Shown here in pieces: positions 35,010-44,007 of a stretch of 64,000 nt of DNA. The stretch lies in contig SEHB01000001.1 in assembly GCA_004143945.1 (NCBI GenBank), positions 434,001 through 498,000 on the forward strand. The letters are read 5' to 3'. The notes under the pieces are model-generated. The model did not search any database and was not told the origin of the DNA. It saw only the letters and a list, made by a program, of their open reading frames with translations. This DNA is from Lysobacteraceae bacterium. Its GTDB lineage: Bacteria > Pseudomonadota > Gammaproteobacteria > Xanthomonadales > Rhodanobacteraceae. Position 1 is the first letter of the stretch, and each line of letters opens with the position of its first letter. Both the position numbers and the translations under genes were made by a program.

Positions 35010-36440
35010 TCATTCCGCCTCGGACTTCGGCACCGTCATCGCGATGAACTGGGTCTGGTCATTGCGCCGGACCAGCAGCATGACCGCATCGCCGGGCTTG
35101 GCCGACTTCAGCGTCGAGTTGAAATCCGCGACCGAACGCACCGGCTTGCGGCCGATCATGAGGATCACGTCGCCTGCCGCCAATGCGGACCGGCGCGCCG
35201 CGGTACCCGCGATGCGCGTGACCACGACGCCGTCCTTGCCATCGATGCCGAGCTGGCGGCGCTGCGCCTCGTCGATGTCCTCGACGAAGATGCCGAGCGG
35301 ATTGCCGGCGTTCGCTGCCGGTGCGGCGGGTCCGCGCGCGGCGAGTGCATCGCTGTCGGCCGGCAATTCGCCCACCGAAACCGGGATCGTCAGCGTCTTG
35401 CCGTCGCGCCAGACCGCAAGATCCGCGCGCGTGCCGGGCTTGGTCGAACCCACCAGCGGCGGCAGGTCTGCCGACAGCGCGATCTCGCGGCCCGCGAAGC
35501 TCAGGATCACATCGCCGACCTGGACGCCGGCCTTGTCGGCCGCGCTGCCCGGGGTGATCTTGTTCACGAGCGCGCCGCCGATGCGCGGCAGCCCGAGTGC
35601 GCGCGCCTGTTCGCGGTCGACGTTCTGGATCTGCACGCCGATCATGCCGCGGCTCACGCGTCCGCTGGTCTTGATCTGCTCGACCGCGCTCATCGCGATG
35701 TCGATCGGGATCGCGAACGACACGCCCATGAAGCCGCCCGTGTTGGAGAAGATCTGCGAGTTGATGCCCACGACCTGGCCGGCGAGGTTGAACAGCGGAC
35801 CCCCGGAGTTGCCGCGGTTGATCGGCACGTCGGTCTGGATGAACGGCACGTACTGCTGGTCGGCACCGCCGAAGTTGCGTCCGACCGCACTGACGATGCC
35901 AGCGGTGACGGAATGGTCGAAGCCGAACGGCGAGCCGATCGCGACCACCCATTGCCCCGCCTTCACGCCGCGCGAGTCGCCGAGGCTGACCACGGGCAGG
36001 TCCGACGCGCTGAGCTTGAGCAGCGCAATGTCGTACTGTGCATCGGTTCCGACGACCTTGGCGTCGAGTTCGCGCCGGTCCGACAGGCGCACGGTGACCT
36101 GGTCCGCGCCGTCGACGACATGGTTGTTGGTCAGCACGTAGCCGTCGGCCGAAATGATGAAACCCGAGCCCATCGACATGCGCATGCCGCGGTCGCGCGG
36201 CTGCGGCATCGGGCCGAAGAAGCGACGGAAGATCTCGGGCACGTCCTGCTGGTCGACGCCCGGATCCGGTTGCGCATCGGGATTGCCGGTGGCCTGGATG
36301 TTGACCACGGCCGGGCCGTAGCGCTCGACGAGACCGCTGAAATCGGGCAGCTCGGCCGCTGCGGCAGGCGCCGCCGCGACGGTCGCGAGCATGACCAGGG
36401 CCGCTGCCCGGGCGAGCCAGCCGTTGCGCATGTTCGTCAT
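35010..36440 (-). CDS. mucD: Periplasmic serine protease/chaperone MucD (DegP family)
   Basis: 476-residue HtrA protein that degrades misfolded periplasmic proteins and restrains the sigma-E response. A signal peptide covers about 1-29. The catalytic triad is H107 (LTNNHVVDG), D137 (QYDIALLKL) and S212 (RGNSGGPLF), followed by two PDZ domains (about 275-365 and 385-475). The ATG at 36440 is preferred over one at 36431 and over upstream codons, because AGGAGG lies eight bases before it. A stretch of 247 nt separates it from rseA, where rseB would lie in E. coli. Confidence 0.95.
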   Translation of the reverse strand: MTNMRNGWLARAAALVMLATVAAAPAAAAELPDFSGLVERYGPAVVNIQATGNPDAQPDPGVDQQDVPEIFRRFFGPMPQPRDRGMRMSMGSGFIISADGYVLTNNHVVDGADQVTVRLSDRRELDAKVVGTDAQYDIALLKLSASDLPVVSLGDSRGVKAGQWVVAIGSPFGFDHSVTAGIVSAVGRNFGGADQQYVPFIQTDVPINRGNSGGPLFNLAGQVVGINSQIFSNTGGFMGVSFAIPIDIAMSAVEQIKTSGRVSRGMIGVQIQNVDREQARALGLPRIGGALVNKITPGSAADKAGVQVGDVILSFAGREIALSADLPPLVGSTKPGTRADLAVWRDGKTLTIPVSVGELPADSDALAARGPAAPAANAGNPLGIFVEDIDEAQRRQLGIDGKDGVVVTRIAGTAARRSALAAGDVILMIGRKPVRSVADFNSTLKSAKPGDAVMLLVRRNDQTQFIAMTVPKSEAE

Positions 36441-36512
36441 CTGTGTGCCTCCTGGATAGTGCCTGGATTGGATTGCGGTGACGCGCCCGCCGCGGGCGCC
36501 GTCGCCTTGCGT

Positions 36513-36554
36513 GCCGATCATGCGGCGCCGATCATGCGGCGCGGATCATGAAGG
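36513..36554. repeat. 14-nt tandem repeat upstream of mucD
   Basis: GCCGATCATGCGGC occurs twice without change (36513-36526, 36527-36540), then a third unit GCGGATCATGAAGG matches at about 10 of 14 positions. It lies in the rseA-mucD gap. The core GATCATG recurs once more near 36599. It may be inert, or bind a protein that tunes mucD. Confidence 0.7.
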
Positions 36555-36687
36555 ACCGCCACCCGCCGGGATCGACGGATGCGCGCGCCGGAATTCCCGG
36601 ATCATGCGCGCAGGGACAGCCGCTTGCGTCGCGAAGACGCGCGCGATGCGACGGGACGCGCGCGTCGCACGCCGCGTCGCGCAGGCG

Positions 36688-37314
36688 TCAGCGGTTGCCG
36701 GCCGACTGCACCGGTTCGGGCATGCCACGCAGCACGTACGGGCTGAAACCCGGCTGCACGGCGGCGCCATTCGACGGGTAATAGCGGATCAGGTAGGGCG
36801 GTTCGGACTCGCCGCCGAGCAACTGCGCACTCGTGCCGAAGCTCGCGGGCGACACCTCGACCGGGGCATTGGGCACCAGCAGCGGCGGGCGGAACTCGTT
36901 CGCCGGCGCGGACGCCGCGAGCACGGATACCGGGGCGCTCGGTGCAGCGGCCGGGGCTTCGGACGCGAGCGCGCCCGGAGCGGGCGCAGGGTCGAGCGCA
37001 GGGCGCGTCAGCACCAGCGCGGCCATCGCGACCGATGCGGCGACCGCACCGCCCGCGCCCCAGCGCAGCCACGGCATCGCGGCACGACGTTGCGAAGGTT
37101 CGGCCTCGAGTCGAGCCATCACCGACTCGGCGAATCCGGTGGATGGCAGCGCTGCCTGCTGGCGGCGCATGACCTGGCGCGCGAGGTGGTAGCGCTCCCA
37201 GCACAGGGACGACGCGTCGCCGGGCGTGATCCGACGCAACAGGAATCGGGCCTGGTCGCGGCCCAGCTCGCCGTCCATCAAAGCCGACAGTTGTTCGCGG
37301 ATCTGCTCGTTCAT
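36688..37314 (-). CDS. rseA: Anti-sigma-E factor RseA
   Basis: 208-residue inner-membrane protein that holds RpoE inactive. The cytoplasmic N-terminus (NEQIREQLSALMDGELG) is the RseA/MucA sigma-binding motif and is followed by CWERYHLARQVMR; a single transmembrane helix lies near 87-105. The periplasmic part is Ala/Pro-rich with a small C-terminal segment (PYLIRYYPSNGAAVQPGFSPYVLRG, in parts). It starts seven bases after the rpoE stop. In this group mucD follows directly and rseB is missing, as known for Xanthomonas campestris. Confidence 0.9.
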   Translation of the reverse strand: MNEQIREQLSALMDGELGRDQARFLLRRITPGDASSLCWERYHLARQVMRRQQAALPSTGFAESVMARLEAEPSQRRAAMPWLRWGAGGAVAASVAMAALVLTRPALDPAPAPGALASEAPAAAPSAPVSVLAASAPANEFRPPLLVPNAPVEVSPASFGTSAQLLGGESEPPYLIRYYPSNGAAVQPGFSPYVLRGMPEPVQSAGNR

Positions 37315-37320
37315 GGTGCT

Positions 37321-37905
37321 CTACTTTCCTTCCGACAGCAGCGGGCGCAGCTTCTCGTCGATGGCTTCGCGGGCGCGGAAGATGCGCGAACGGACCGTGC
37401 CGATCGGGCAATCCATCGCTTCCGCGATCTCCTCGTAGCTCAGGCCGTCGACCTCCCGCAGGGTGATCGCGACCCGAAGCTCCTCGGGCAGCTCTTGGAC
37501 CGTGGCGAACACGGTTTGTTCAATTTCCTGCCGCATCAGTTCACGTTCGGGCGTGGCCGACTCGTGCAGGCGCGTGGCGCCGTCGAACTGGACCGCGTCC
37601 TCGACCGCGATGTCCTCGGTCGGCGGGCGGCGCCCCTGCGACACGAGGTGGTTCTTGGCGGTGTTGATCGCGATCTTGTAGATCCACGTATAGAACTGGG
37701 CGTCGCCGCGGAACGACCCGATCGCGCGGTACGCGCGCACGAACGCCTCCTGCGCGACGTCCTGGCACTCGCTCCAGTCGTTGATGTAGCGCGAGATCAC
37801 GCTGACCAGCTTGTGCTGGTACTTGCGCACGAGCAGGTCGAACGCCGCCCGCTCGCCATTCTGGACGCGTTCGACCAGCGCCCTGTCCAAGTCGCTTTCG
37901 CCCAT
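37321..37905 (-). CDS. rpoE: Sigma factor RpoE (envelope stress sigma-24)
   Basis: 194-residue ECF sigma factor that responds to misfolded outer-membrane proteins after RseA is cleaved. Region 2 includes VERVQNGERAAFDLLVRKYQ and SECQDVAQEAFVRAYRAIGSF; region 4 is LREVDGLSYEEIAEAMDCPIGTVRSRIFRAREAID, read in parts. The ATG at 37905 matches the E. coli start; the frame is open far upstream only because it shadows the GGDEF gene. A sigma-E-like promoter lies 45 nt upstream, giving autoregulation. Confidence 0.96.
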   Translation of the reverse strand: MGESDLDRALVERVQNGERAAFDLLVRKYQHKLVSVISRYINDWSECQDVAQEAFVRAYRAIGSFRGDAQFYTWIYKIAINTAKNHLVSQGRRPPTEDIAVEDAVQFDGATRLHESATPERELMRQEIEQTVFATVQELPEELRVAITLREVDGLSYEEIAEAMDCPIGTVRSRIFRAREAIDEKLRPLLSEGK

Positions 37906-37949
37906 CCGGGCCGCTCTCCCTGTTTGCCGTCCGGTCCAGGCATGCGGCC

Positions 37950-37976
37950 TCTGACCGCTCCGGCTCGAATTAGTTC
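37950..37976 (-). promoter_or_regulatory. Candidate sigma-E promoter of rpoE
   Basis: On the minus strand GAACTA is followed after 16 bases by TCAGA, close to the sigma-E consensus GAACTT-N16-TCTGA. Transcription would begin near 37943, 38 nt before the rpoE ATG. It lies just beyond the stop of the upstream GGDEF-EAL gene, so it would drive rpoE-rseA alone. Confidence 0.6.
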
Positions 37977-38012
37977 GTGGAACCGCCGACATGGCGGCAT
38001 CGGTTGATGCGA

Positions 38013-40604
38013 TCAAGCGTGCGCGGTCGGCGTGGCCGCGGTCCCCCCGAGCAGTCGCGCCCGCTCCTGCAGCAGGTTCTCGAAACTCGCCGCGGGCAGC
38101 GGCCGGCAGAACAGGAAGCCCTGCAGCACCTCGCAGCCCTCGCTGCGCAGGAACTCGCGATGCTCCTCCAGTTCGACGCCTTCCGCCACGATCTCGCGGT
38201 TGAGGTTGTGCGCCATCGAGATCGTCGCGCGCACGATCGCCTCGTCGTCGGGGTCGACGCCGATGTTGCGCACGAACGCCTGGTCGATCTTGATGCGATC
38301 GGCGGGGAAGCGCTTGATGTAGTCGAGCGAGGACTGGCCGGTGCCGAAGTCGTCGATCGAGATGCTGCAGCCGAGCGCGCGCAGGCCATGCAGCGTCTCG
38401 AGCAGCCCCGGCGTCGACTTCATGCTGATGCTCTCGGTGACCTCGAGGTCGAGCAGGCGCGCATCCAGCCCGCTCTCCTCGATGACCTGGGCGACGAGCT
38501 GCACGAAGCCGGGCTGGCGCAGCTGCAGCGGGGAGAGGTTCACGCCGACGCGCAGCGACAGGCCGAACTTCTGCTGCCAGCGCCTCGCGTCGTCGCAGGC
38601 CGCGCGCAGCACCCACTCGCCGATCGGGATGATCAGGCCCGATTCCTCGGCCAGCGGAATGAAGAATCCCGGGCTGATCATGCCGAGTTCGGGATGCTCC
38701 CAGCGGATCAGCGCCTCCATCCCGACGATGTCCTCGCTCTGGCTGTCGACCTGCGGCTGGTAGAACACGCGCAGCTCGCCGTTCTTTTCGGCCAGGCGCA
38801 GCTTCGCCTCGAGCGCGAGCCGCTGCTGGTGCGATTCCTCGGGCACCGCGACGTAGGCCTGGAAATTGTTGCGGCCCATGCCCTTGGCCGAGTACATCGC
38901 GACGTCGGCATGCTTGAGCAGGCGCTCGGCGTCGACCGCGTCGTCGGGATAGAAGCTGAGGCCGAGCGAGGCGGTCATGTTGAGCTCCAGCCCGGCCGCG
39001 AGCTGCAGCGGCGCCTCCATCGCGCGCACGATCTTCTCCGCGATGCGCACGACGTCGTCGCGCTGCACGATGTGGCGCAGGATCAACGTGAATTCGTCGC
39101 CGGCGTAGCGCGCGACCGTGTCGGAACTGCGCACGCTGCCGCGCAGGCGCTTGGCCACGGCCGCGAGTACCTGGTCGCCGACCGCGTGGCCGAGCGAATC
39201 GTTGATGTTCTTGAAGCGGTCGAGGTCGACGAACACCACCGCGAACATCTCGCTCGTGCGGTGCGCCTCCTGGATCGCGGAATTGAGCCGGTCGTTGAAC
39301 AGCAGGCGGTTCGGCAATCCGGTCAGTGGATCGCGCAGGCCGATCGCCCGACCCTGCGCGCGTGCGCGGCGCAGCTCGATCTCGCCCGCGAGCACGCGCG
39401 CGATCACGCGCAGGCCGCCGATGATCGCCGCATCCGGCACGATCGGCTCGCGCCGCGCGACCAGCATGGCGCCGACGCAGGCCTGGCGCTCGCCGAGCAG
39501 CGGCAGGCCGATCACGCACTCGAAGCGCTGCTCGCGCACCGATGCGTCGACGCCCGGGCTGCGCCAGGCATTCGCGGTCTGCATCACCTCGTTGCCGTCG
39601 AGCACGTGGCGCACGGTGATCTCGCGCATCGGGTCGGGCGCGTCGACCGCGTCGAAGCGGTGCCAGGCTGCGAGCGCCTGCGGTTCACCCGAAGGTTCCG
39701 GCGGCACCTCCGCGACCAGCGCCGAGTCGAGCGCGAGCCAGTCCACGAGCACGCGCAGCACCGCTTCGACGCCTTCCTCGCGACCACCGGGCTGGGCCAC
39801 GCGCAGCAACGCGACGAGCGCCTCCTGGTGGCGACTCAGCTCCTCGATCTCGCGGAACAGGTAGAAGTGCACGACGCGCCCGTCCTGCACTGCCATCCGC
39901 ACGTGCAGGTCGACCGGGTAGCTGCTGCCGTCGGCGCGCGGCTTGCGCGCCCGCAGGTACGCGCTGCCGTCCTTCTCGAGCCTGCGCATGAACTCCGCGC
40001 GGCGCTCCGCGGACAGCACGAGGTCGAAGCCGTCGATGCGCCCGGCCAGGATCTGCGCGCGCGAATAACCCGAGCGCTGCACGAACGTGGTGTTGACCTC
40101 GAGCAGGCGCCCGCTCGATGGGTCGACGATCGCGAGCTCGTCGAGGCTGCCGTCGAAGGCGAACTGGTAGCGGTCCGCGTGCGCGGGCGTGGTGCGCACC
40201 GCGCCGCTGCTGCGCGCTGCGAGCGCGACCTTGATGCGCGCGAGCGCGTCGTCCGGCTTGACCGGTCGCGCGATCCATTCGATCAGGCCCGGCGGCGTGC
40301 GCCCGCCGCTCCAGCTGCCGCCGCGGCTGCCGAGCAGGCCGATCACCGGGATGTCGGAATTCGCGTGGAGTCGCAACTCGTCGCAGAACGCGAGCGCCTC
40401 GCGCGGATCGTCGCCGAACTCGAGCAGCACAAGGTCGATGCCGATCTCCGGGCTCAGGAAACCACGCGCCTGCGGGATGTCGCGCGCCGAATAGATCTCC
40501 TCGAATGCCTGCGCATCGAGCGCGTCGAACAGCACGCGGCGGTCGTCGCGATCGGCCGCGACGATCAGCGCCCCGCCACGACCGTCGGCCGGGGGCACGC
40601 TCAT
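38013..40604 (-). CDS. REC-PAS-GGDEF-EAL protein (c-di-GMP turnover)
   Basis: 863-residue signalling protein. Residues 1-130 resemble a receiver, but the phospho-acceptor position reads LLEFG, so it is probably not phosphorylated. A PAS domain follows (about 148-265), then a GAF-like region, then GGDEF and EAL. The GGDEF site reads AGDEF with an intact RxxD inhibitory site five residues before it. The EAL domain is complete: MEALIRWEHPELG, IDDFGTGQSSLDYIKRF, KIDQAFVRNI and VAEGVELEE, so phosphodiesterase activity is likely and cyclase activity possible. The ATG overlaps the upstream gene by four bases. Confidence 0.9.
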   Translation of the reverse strand: MSVPPADGRGGALIVAADRDDRRVLFDALDAQAFEEIYSARDIPQARGFLSPEIGIDLVLLEFGDDPREALAFCDELRLHANSDIPVIGLLGSRGGSWSGGRTPPGLIEWIARPVKPDDALARIKVALAARSSGAVRTTPAHADRYQFAFDGSLDELAIVDPSSGRLLEVNTTFVQRSGYSRAQILAGRIDGFDLVLSAERRAEFMRRLEKDGSAYLRARKPRADGSSYPVDLHVRMAVQDGRVVHFYLFREIEELSRHQEALVALLRVAQPGGREEGVEAVLRVLVDWLALDSALVAEVPPEPSGEPQALAAWHRFDAVDAPDPMREITVRHVLDGNEVMQTANAWRSPGVDASVREQRFECVIGLPLLGERQACVGAMLVARREPIVPDAAIIGGLRVIARVLAGEIELRRARAQGRAIGLRDPLTGLPNRLLFNDRLNSAIQEAHRTSEMFAVVFVDLDRFKNINDSLGHAVGDQVLAAVAKRLRGSVRSSDTVARYAGDEFTLILRHIVQRDDVVRIAEKIVRAMEAPLQLAAGLELNMTASLGLSFYPDDAVDAERLLKHADVAMYSAKGMGRNNFQAYVAVPEESHQQRLALEAKLRLAEKNGELRVFYQPQVDSQSEDIVGMEALIRWEHPELGMISPGFFIPLAEESGLIIPIGEWVLRAACDDARRWQQKFGLSLRVGVNLSPLQLRQPGFVQLVAQVIEESGLDARLLDLEVTESISMKSTPGLLETLHGLRALGCSISIDDFGTGQSSLDYIKRFPADRIKIDQAFVRNIGVDPDDEAIVRATISMAHNLNREIVAEGVELEEHREFLRSEGCEVLQGFLFCRPLPAASFENLLQERARLLGGTAATPTAHA

Positions 40605-41089
40605 GACACCCAGCGCCCGTCGCGCAGACGCAGGCGACGGTGCATCTCGCTCTCGGCCGCGAGCAGCTCGTACATGCCGTCCAGTTCCTCGGGCAGCTCG
40701 ACGTCGGCGCCGACGAACACCAGCTTGCGCTCGTTCGCCGACTGCAGGCGCACGATGCGGCGCAGCGTCAGCGTTTCCGCGGCGCGCAGGTGCTCGGCGA
40801 AATCGACGAACAGGTAGATGCCGAAGTGCATGCTCTGCAGCACGTAGCGCAGTGCATCGGTCATGCGCTTGGAGCCGGGCACGTGCAGGCCGCTTTCGCG
40901 CAGCGACGCGAGGCCGCTGTCGGGCTCCCAGGCATAGATCGAGGTGCCGCCGCGCATCGCGAGCACGCGCATTTGCGCGAGCGTCTCGGCCACGTGCGGC
41001 GTCTGCAGCACCACCAGCGGGTGCGGCGACTGCACGATGCGGTCGAGCAGCTTCTGGACCAGCGGCAGTTCGGCTTTCGACTCGACCAT
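40601..41089 (-). CDS. Protein like the N-terminal domain of Ycf46-type AAA ATPases
   Basis: 162-residue protein of unassigned function. The pattern LLDRIVQSPHPLVVLQTPHV, GTSIYAWEPDSGL, ALRYVLQSMHFGIYLFVDF, LRRIVRLQSANERKLVFVG and VELPEELDGMYELLA parallels the non-ATPase N-terminal half of Ycf46-like AAA proteins, but there is no Walker motif here. It is coupled by a four-base overlap to the REC-PAS-GGDEF-EAL gene, so it may be a dedicated partner or sensor for c-di-GMP control. The similarity is by motif pattern only. The frame is open to 41941 but earlier codons are the fadB shadow. Confidence 0.6.
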   Translation of the reverse strand: MVESKAELPLVQKLLDRIVQSPHPLVVLQTPHVAETLAQMRVLAMRGGTSIYAWEPDSGLASLRESGLHVPGSKRMTDALRYVLQSMHFGIYLFVDFAEHLRAAETLTLRRIVRLQSANERKLVFVGADVELPEELDGMYELLAAESEMHRRLRLRDGRWVS

Positions 41090-41213
41090 GCATCCCCGTC
41101 TGCAATGGCGGCGCAACGCCGCAGTGGCGCGCACCGCTTGCGGCCGCCGCATTGACCCGGCGCACGGCTTGCCGGGATTATAGCCATCCCTTTGCGCTTT
41201 CCCGGAGCCGGTC

Positions 41214-43259
41214 ATGTTCGAAGGCCTGCGATTCCAGCACTGGCAGCCCGAGCGCGACGGCGAAGGCATCGTCGTGCTCACGCTCGACCGTGCCGGCAGC
41301 TCGGTCAATGCGCTCTCGCGCGCCGTGCTGGACGAGCTTTCGGAGATCGTCGAGCGCCTGTCCTTCGATCCGCCGCGCGGCGTGATCATCCGTTCAGGCA
41401 AGAACGGTTTCATCGTCGGCGCCGACATCAAGGAATTCGAGGGATTCGGTCGCGCCGGCACCGTGCTGGATGCGCTCGAGAATGGCCAGCGCCTGTTCCA
41501 GCGCCTTGCGCGGCTGCCCTGCCCCACGGTCGCGGCGATCCATGGCGTCTGCATGGGCGGGGGCACCGAGCTCGCGCTCGCGTGCCGCTTCCGGGTCGCT
41601 TCCCGCGATGCCTCGACGCGGATCGCGCTGCCCGAGGTCAAGCTCGGCATCTTCCCGGGCTGGGGCGGCTCGGCGCGCCTGCCGCGGCTGATCGGCGCAC
41701 CCAAGGCGATGGAGCTCATGCTGACCGGCCGCGCCGTCGGCGCTCCGGAAGCGAAGTCGATCGGCCTCGTCGATCGCGTGACCTCGCCCGAGCTGCTGCT
41801 CGAAGCCGCGCGCGAGCTGATCCGCCAGCCGGCTTCGCGCCCGCTCGGCCAGCGCGCGCTCGCGTGGGCGACCAACAACTGGCCCGCGCGCCAGCTCCTC
41901 GCACCGGTGTTGGCCAGGCAGGCCGCCGCGAAGGCGCGCAAGGAACACTATCCCGCGCCATTCGCGCTGATCGAAACCTGGCGGCGCGGCGGTTCGAGCC
42001 TGCAGCAGCGCCTCAAGCTCGAGGCGCGCGCGGTGGCCAAGCTCGCGGGCACGCCGACTGCGCGCAACCTGATCCGCGTGTTCTTCCTGCAGGAACGCCT
42101 CAAGGGCCTCGCCGGCGGCGCCGAGCACGGGATCACGCGCGTGCACGTGGTCGGAGCCGGCGTGATGGGCGGCGACATCGCGGCCTGGTGCGCGCTGCGC
42201 GGGTTCGACGTGACGCTGCAGGACCGCGAGATGAAGTACGTCCAGCCCGCGCTGGACCGTGCGACGGCATTGTTCGCCAAGAAGCTCAAGACGGCCGACC
42301 GCATCGGCCCGGCCGCAGCACGCCTCAAGGCCGACGTCGAGGGTACCGGCATCGCCTCGGCCAACCTGCTCCTCGAAGCGATCTACGAGAACGCCGAAGC
42401 CAAGGAAGCGCTCTACCGCACGGCCGAACCGAAGCTCGCGGCAGACGCGCTCCTCGCGACCAACACCTCGAGCATCCCGCTCGACGAGCTGCGCGCCGCG
42501 GTGCAGGAGCCGGGTCGCTTCCTCGGCCTGCATTTCTTCAATCCGGTCGCGCTGATGCCGCTGGTCGAGATCGTGCGCCACGACCGTCTCGACGCAGCTG
42601 CCGAACAGCGCGCGCTCGCATTCTGCAAGGCGCTCGACAAGTTGCCGGTGCCGGTGGCGGGCACGCCGGGCTTCCTCGTCAACCGGATCCTGATGCCGTA
42701 CATGCTCGAAGCCGCGCGTGCGTACGCCGAGGGCATTCCGGCACCCGTCATCGACAAGGCGGCCAAGCGCTTCGGCATGCCGATGGGGCCGATCGAGCTC
42801 ATCGATACCGTCGGCCTCGACGTCGCGGCCTCGGTCGGCGCCGAACTCGGCCCGTTCCTCGGGCTCGAGATCCCGCCCGGACTCGAGCAGCTCGCGAAGG
42901 ACGGCAAACGCGGCAAGAAGGATGGCCAGGGTTTCTATGCCTGGGAAGGTGGCAAGCCGAAGAAGCCCGAAGTCGACCCGCACTACGTCGCGCCGGACGA
43001 CCTCGAGGACCGCCTGATCCTGCCGCTGCTCAACGAAGCGGTTGCCTGCCTGCACGACCGCGTCGTCGACGACGCCGACCTGCTCGACGCGGGTGTGATC
43101 TTCGGCACCGGCTTCGCGCCGTTCCGCGGCGGCCCGATCCGGCATGTGCGCGACAGCGGCGCGGCCGCGCTGAAGGCGCGCCTCGAAGCGCTCGCGCGCA
43201 CGCACGGCGCGCGCTTCACGCCGCGCCCTGGCTGGGACGATCCCGCGCTCGCGGGTTGA
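41214..43259 (+). CDS. Fused enoyl-CoA hydratase/3-hydroxyacyl-CoA dehydrogenase (FadB/FadJ type)
   Basis: 681-residue beta-oxidation enzyme. The N-terminal crotonase domain (about 1-190) has SGKNGFIVGADIKEF and CMGGGTELALACRFRVASRD, forming the oxyanion hole and acid residues. A Rossmann domain (VVGAGVMGGDIAAWCALRG, about 307-325) binds NAD, and the C-terminal domain has HFFNPVALMPLVEIV with the catalytic His. Length is a little under FadJ. The partner thiolase is not nearby. The fadB/fadJ choice cannot be made, so no symbol is given. It converges with phoU. Confidence 0.94.
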   Translation: MFEGLRFQHWQPERDGEGIVVLTLDRAGSSVNALSRAVLDELSEIVERLSFDPPRGVIIRSGKNGFIVGADIKEFEGFGRAGTVLDALENGQRLFQRLARLPCPTVAAIHGVCMGGGTELALACRFRVASRDASTRIALPEVKLGIFPGWGGSARLPRLIGAPKAMELMLTGRAVGAPEAKSIGLVDRVTSPELLLEAARELIRQPASRPLGQRALAWATNNWPARQLLAPVLARQAAAKARKEHYPAPFALIETWRRGGSSLQQRLKLEARAVAKLAGTPTARNLIRVFFLQERLKGLAGGAEHGITRVHVVGAGVMGGDIAAWCALRGFDVTLQDREMKYVQPALDRATALFAKKLKTADRIGPAAARLKADVEGTGIASANLLLEAIYENAEAKEALYRTAEPKLAADALLATNTSSIPLDELRAAVQEPGRFLGLHFFNPVALMPLVEIVRHDRLDAAAEQRALAFCKALDKLPVPVAGTPGFLVNRILMPYMLEAARAYAEGIPAPVIDKAAKRFGMPMGPIELIDTVGLDVAASVGAELGPFLGLEIPPGLEQLAKDGKRGKKDGQGFYAWEGGKPKKPEVDPHYVAPDDLEDRLILPLLNEAVACLHDRVVDDADLLDAGVIFGTGFAPFRGGPIRHVRDSGAAALKARLEALARTHGARFTPRPGWDDPALAG

Positions 43260-43277
43260 TGCGCAGGCGCCGCGCGA

Positions 43278-43982
43278 TCACGCGCGCGCCGGTTTCGCGA
43301 GGCCGGAGTGCCGCACGTCCTTGCCGTGCACGATGTAGAGCACCGACTCGCACAGGTTCTTGCAATGGTCGCCGATGCGCTCGAACGAGCGCGCGCACCA
43401 GAGCCTGTCGAGCTCGGCCGGGATCGCGTCGGGCGTCTCGCGCATGCGCTCGATCAGCATCGCCTGCAGCCTGCGCCAGGTCGCATCCACCTCGGCATCG
43501 CGATGCATCGTCGCGAGCGCGGGCGCCTCGTCGAGCCGCACGAACGCATCGAGTGCGTCGTGCAGCATCGCGAGCGCGAGCGTACCGAGCGCATGCATGC
43601 CGGTTTCTAGGTCGGACGCGGACGGCTGCCCGACCAGGCGTTCGCCGATGCGCGCGATGCGCTTGGCTTCGTCGCCGATGCGCTCGAGCTCATTGAGCAT
43701 CTTGAGGATCGCGAGCACCAGGCGCAGGTCGGAGGCCGCTGGCTGGCGCCGCGCGATCACGAGCACGCACTGTTCGTCGATCGCGAGTTCGGCCGCGTTG
43801 ATGCGACGCTCGCGCGCGTCGATCTCGCGCGCGTCGATCGCGGCGCCGCGCGCGAGCGCCGCGAGTGCGGCGTCGAGCTGCTCCTCGACGAGCCCGCCCA
43901 TCGCGAGCACTTCGCGGCGCAGGTCCTCGACCTCGCTGCCGAAGCGGCGCGAGATGTGCTGTGAAAGATGCAAGCGGTCCAT
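43278..43982 (-). CDS. phoU: Phosphate transport regulator PhoU
   Basis: 234-residue helical protein with two PhoU repeats that links the Pst transporter to the PhoR kinase and keeps the Pho regulon off in phosphate. Metal-binding acidic motifs are visible in each repeat (IDARERRINAAELAIDEQC; DAEVDATWRRLQAMLIERM). It ends the pstC-pstA-pstB-phoU series, 25 nt after pstB, as in most Pho operons. Confidence 0.95.
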   Translation of the reverse strand: MDRLHLSQHISRRFGSEVEDLRREVLAMGGLVEEQLDAALAALARGAAIDAREIDARERRINAAELAIDEQCVLVIARRQPAASDLRLVLAILKMLNELERIGDEAKRIARIGERLVGQPSASDLETGMHALGTLALAMLHDALDAFVRLDEAPALATMHRDAEVDATWRRLQAMLIERMRETPDAIPAELDRLWCARSFERIGDHCKNLCESVLYIVHGKDVRHSGLAKPARA

Positions 43983-44007
43983 GGCTCGATCGGTCCGATG
44001 GTCGGTC

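Noticed and set aside
37977-40817. Rightward frame of 946 codons opposite the GGDEF-EAL gene
   Set aside because: Shadow frame with no recognisable domain, while the opposite strand encodes four known domains.
41152-41184. TTGACC and TATAGC as a promoter for the fadB-type gene
   Set aside because: The spacer is about 20-21 bases, too long for sigma-70.
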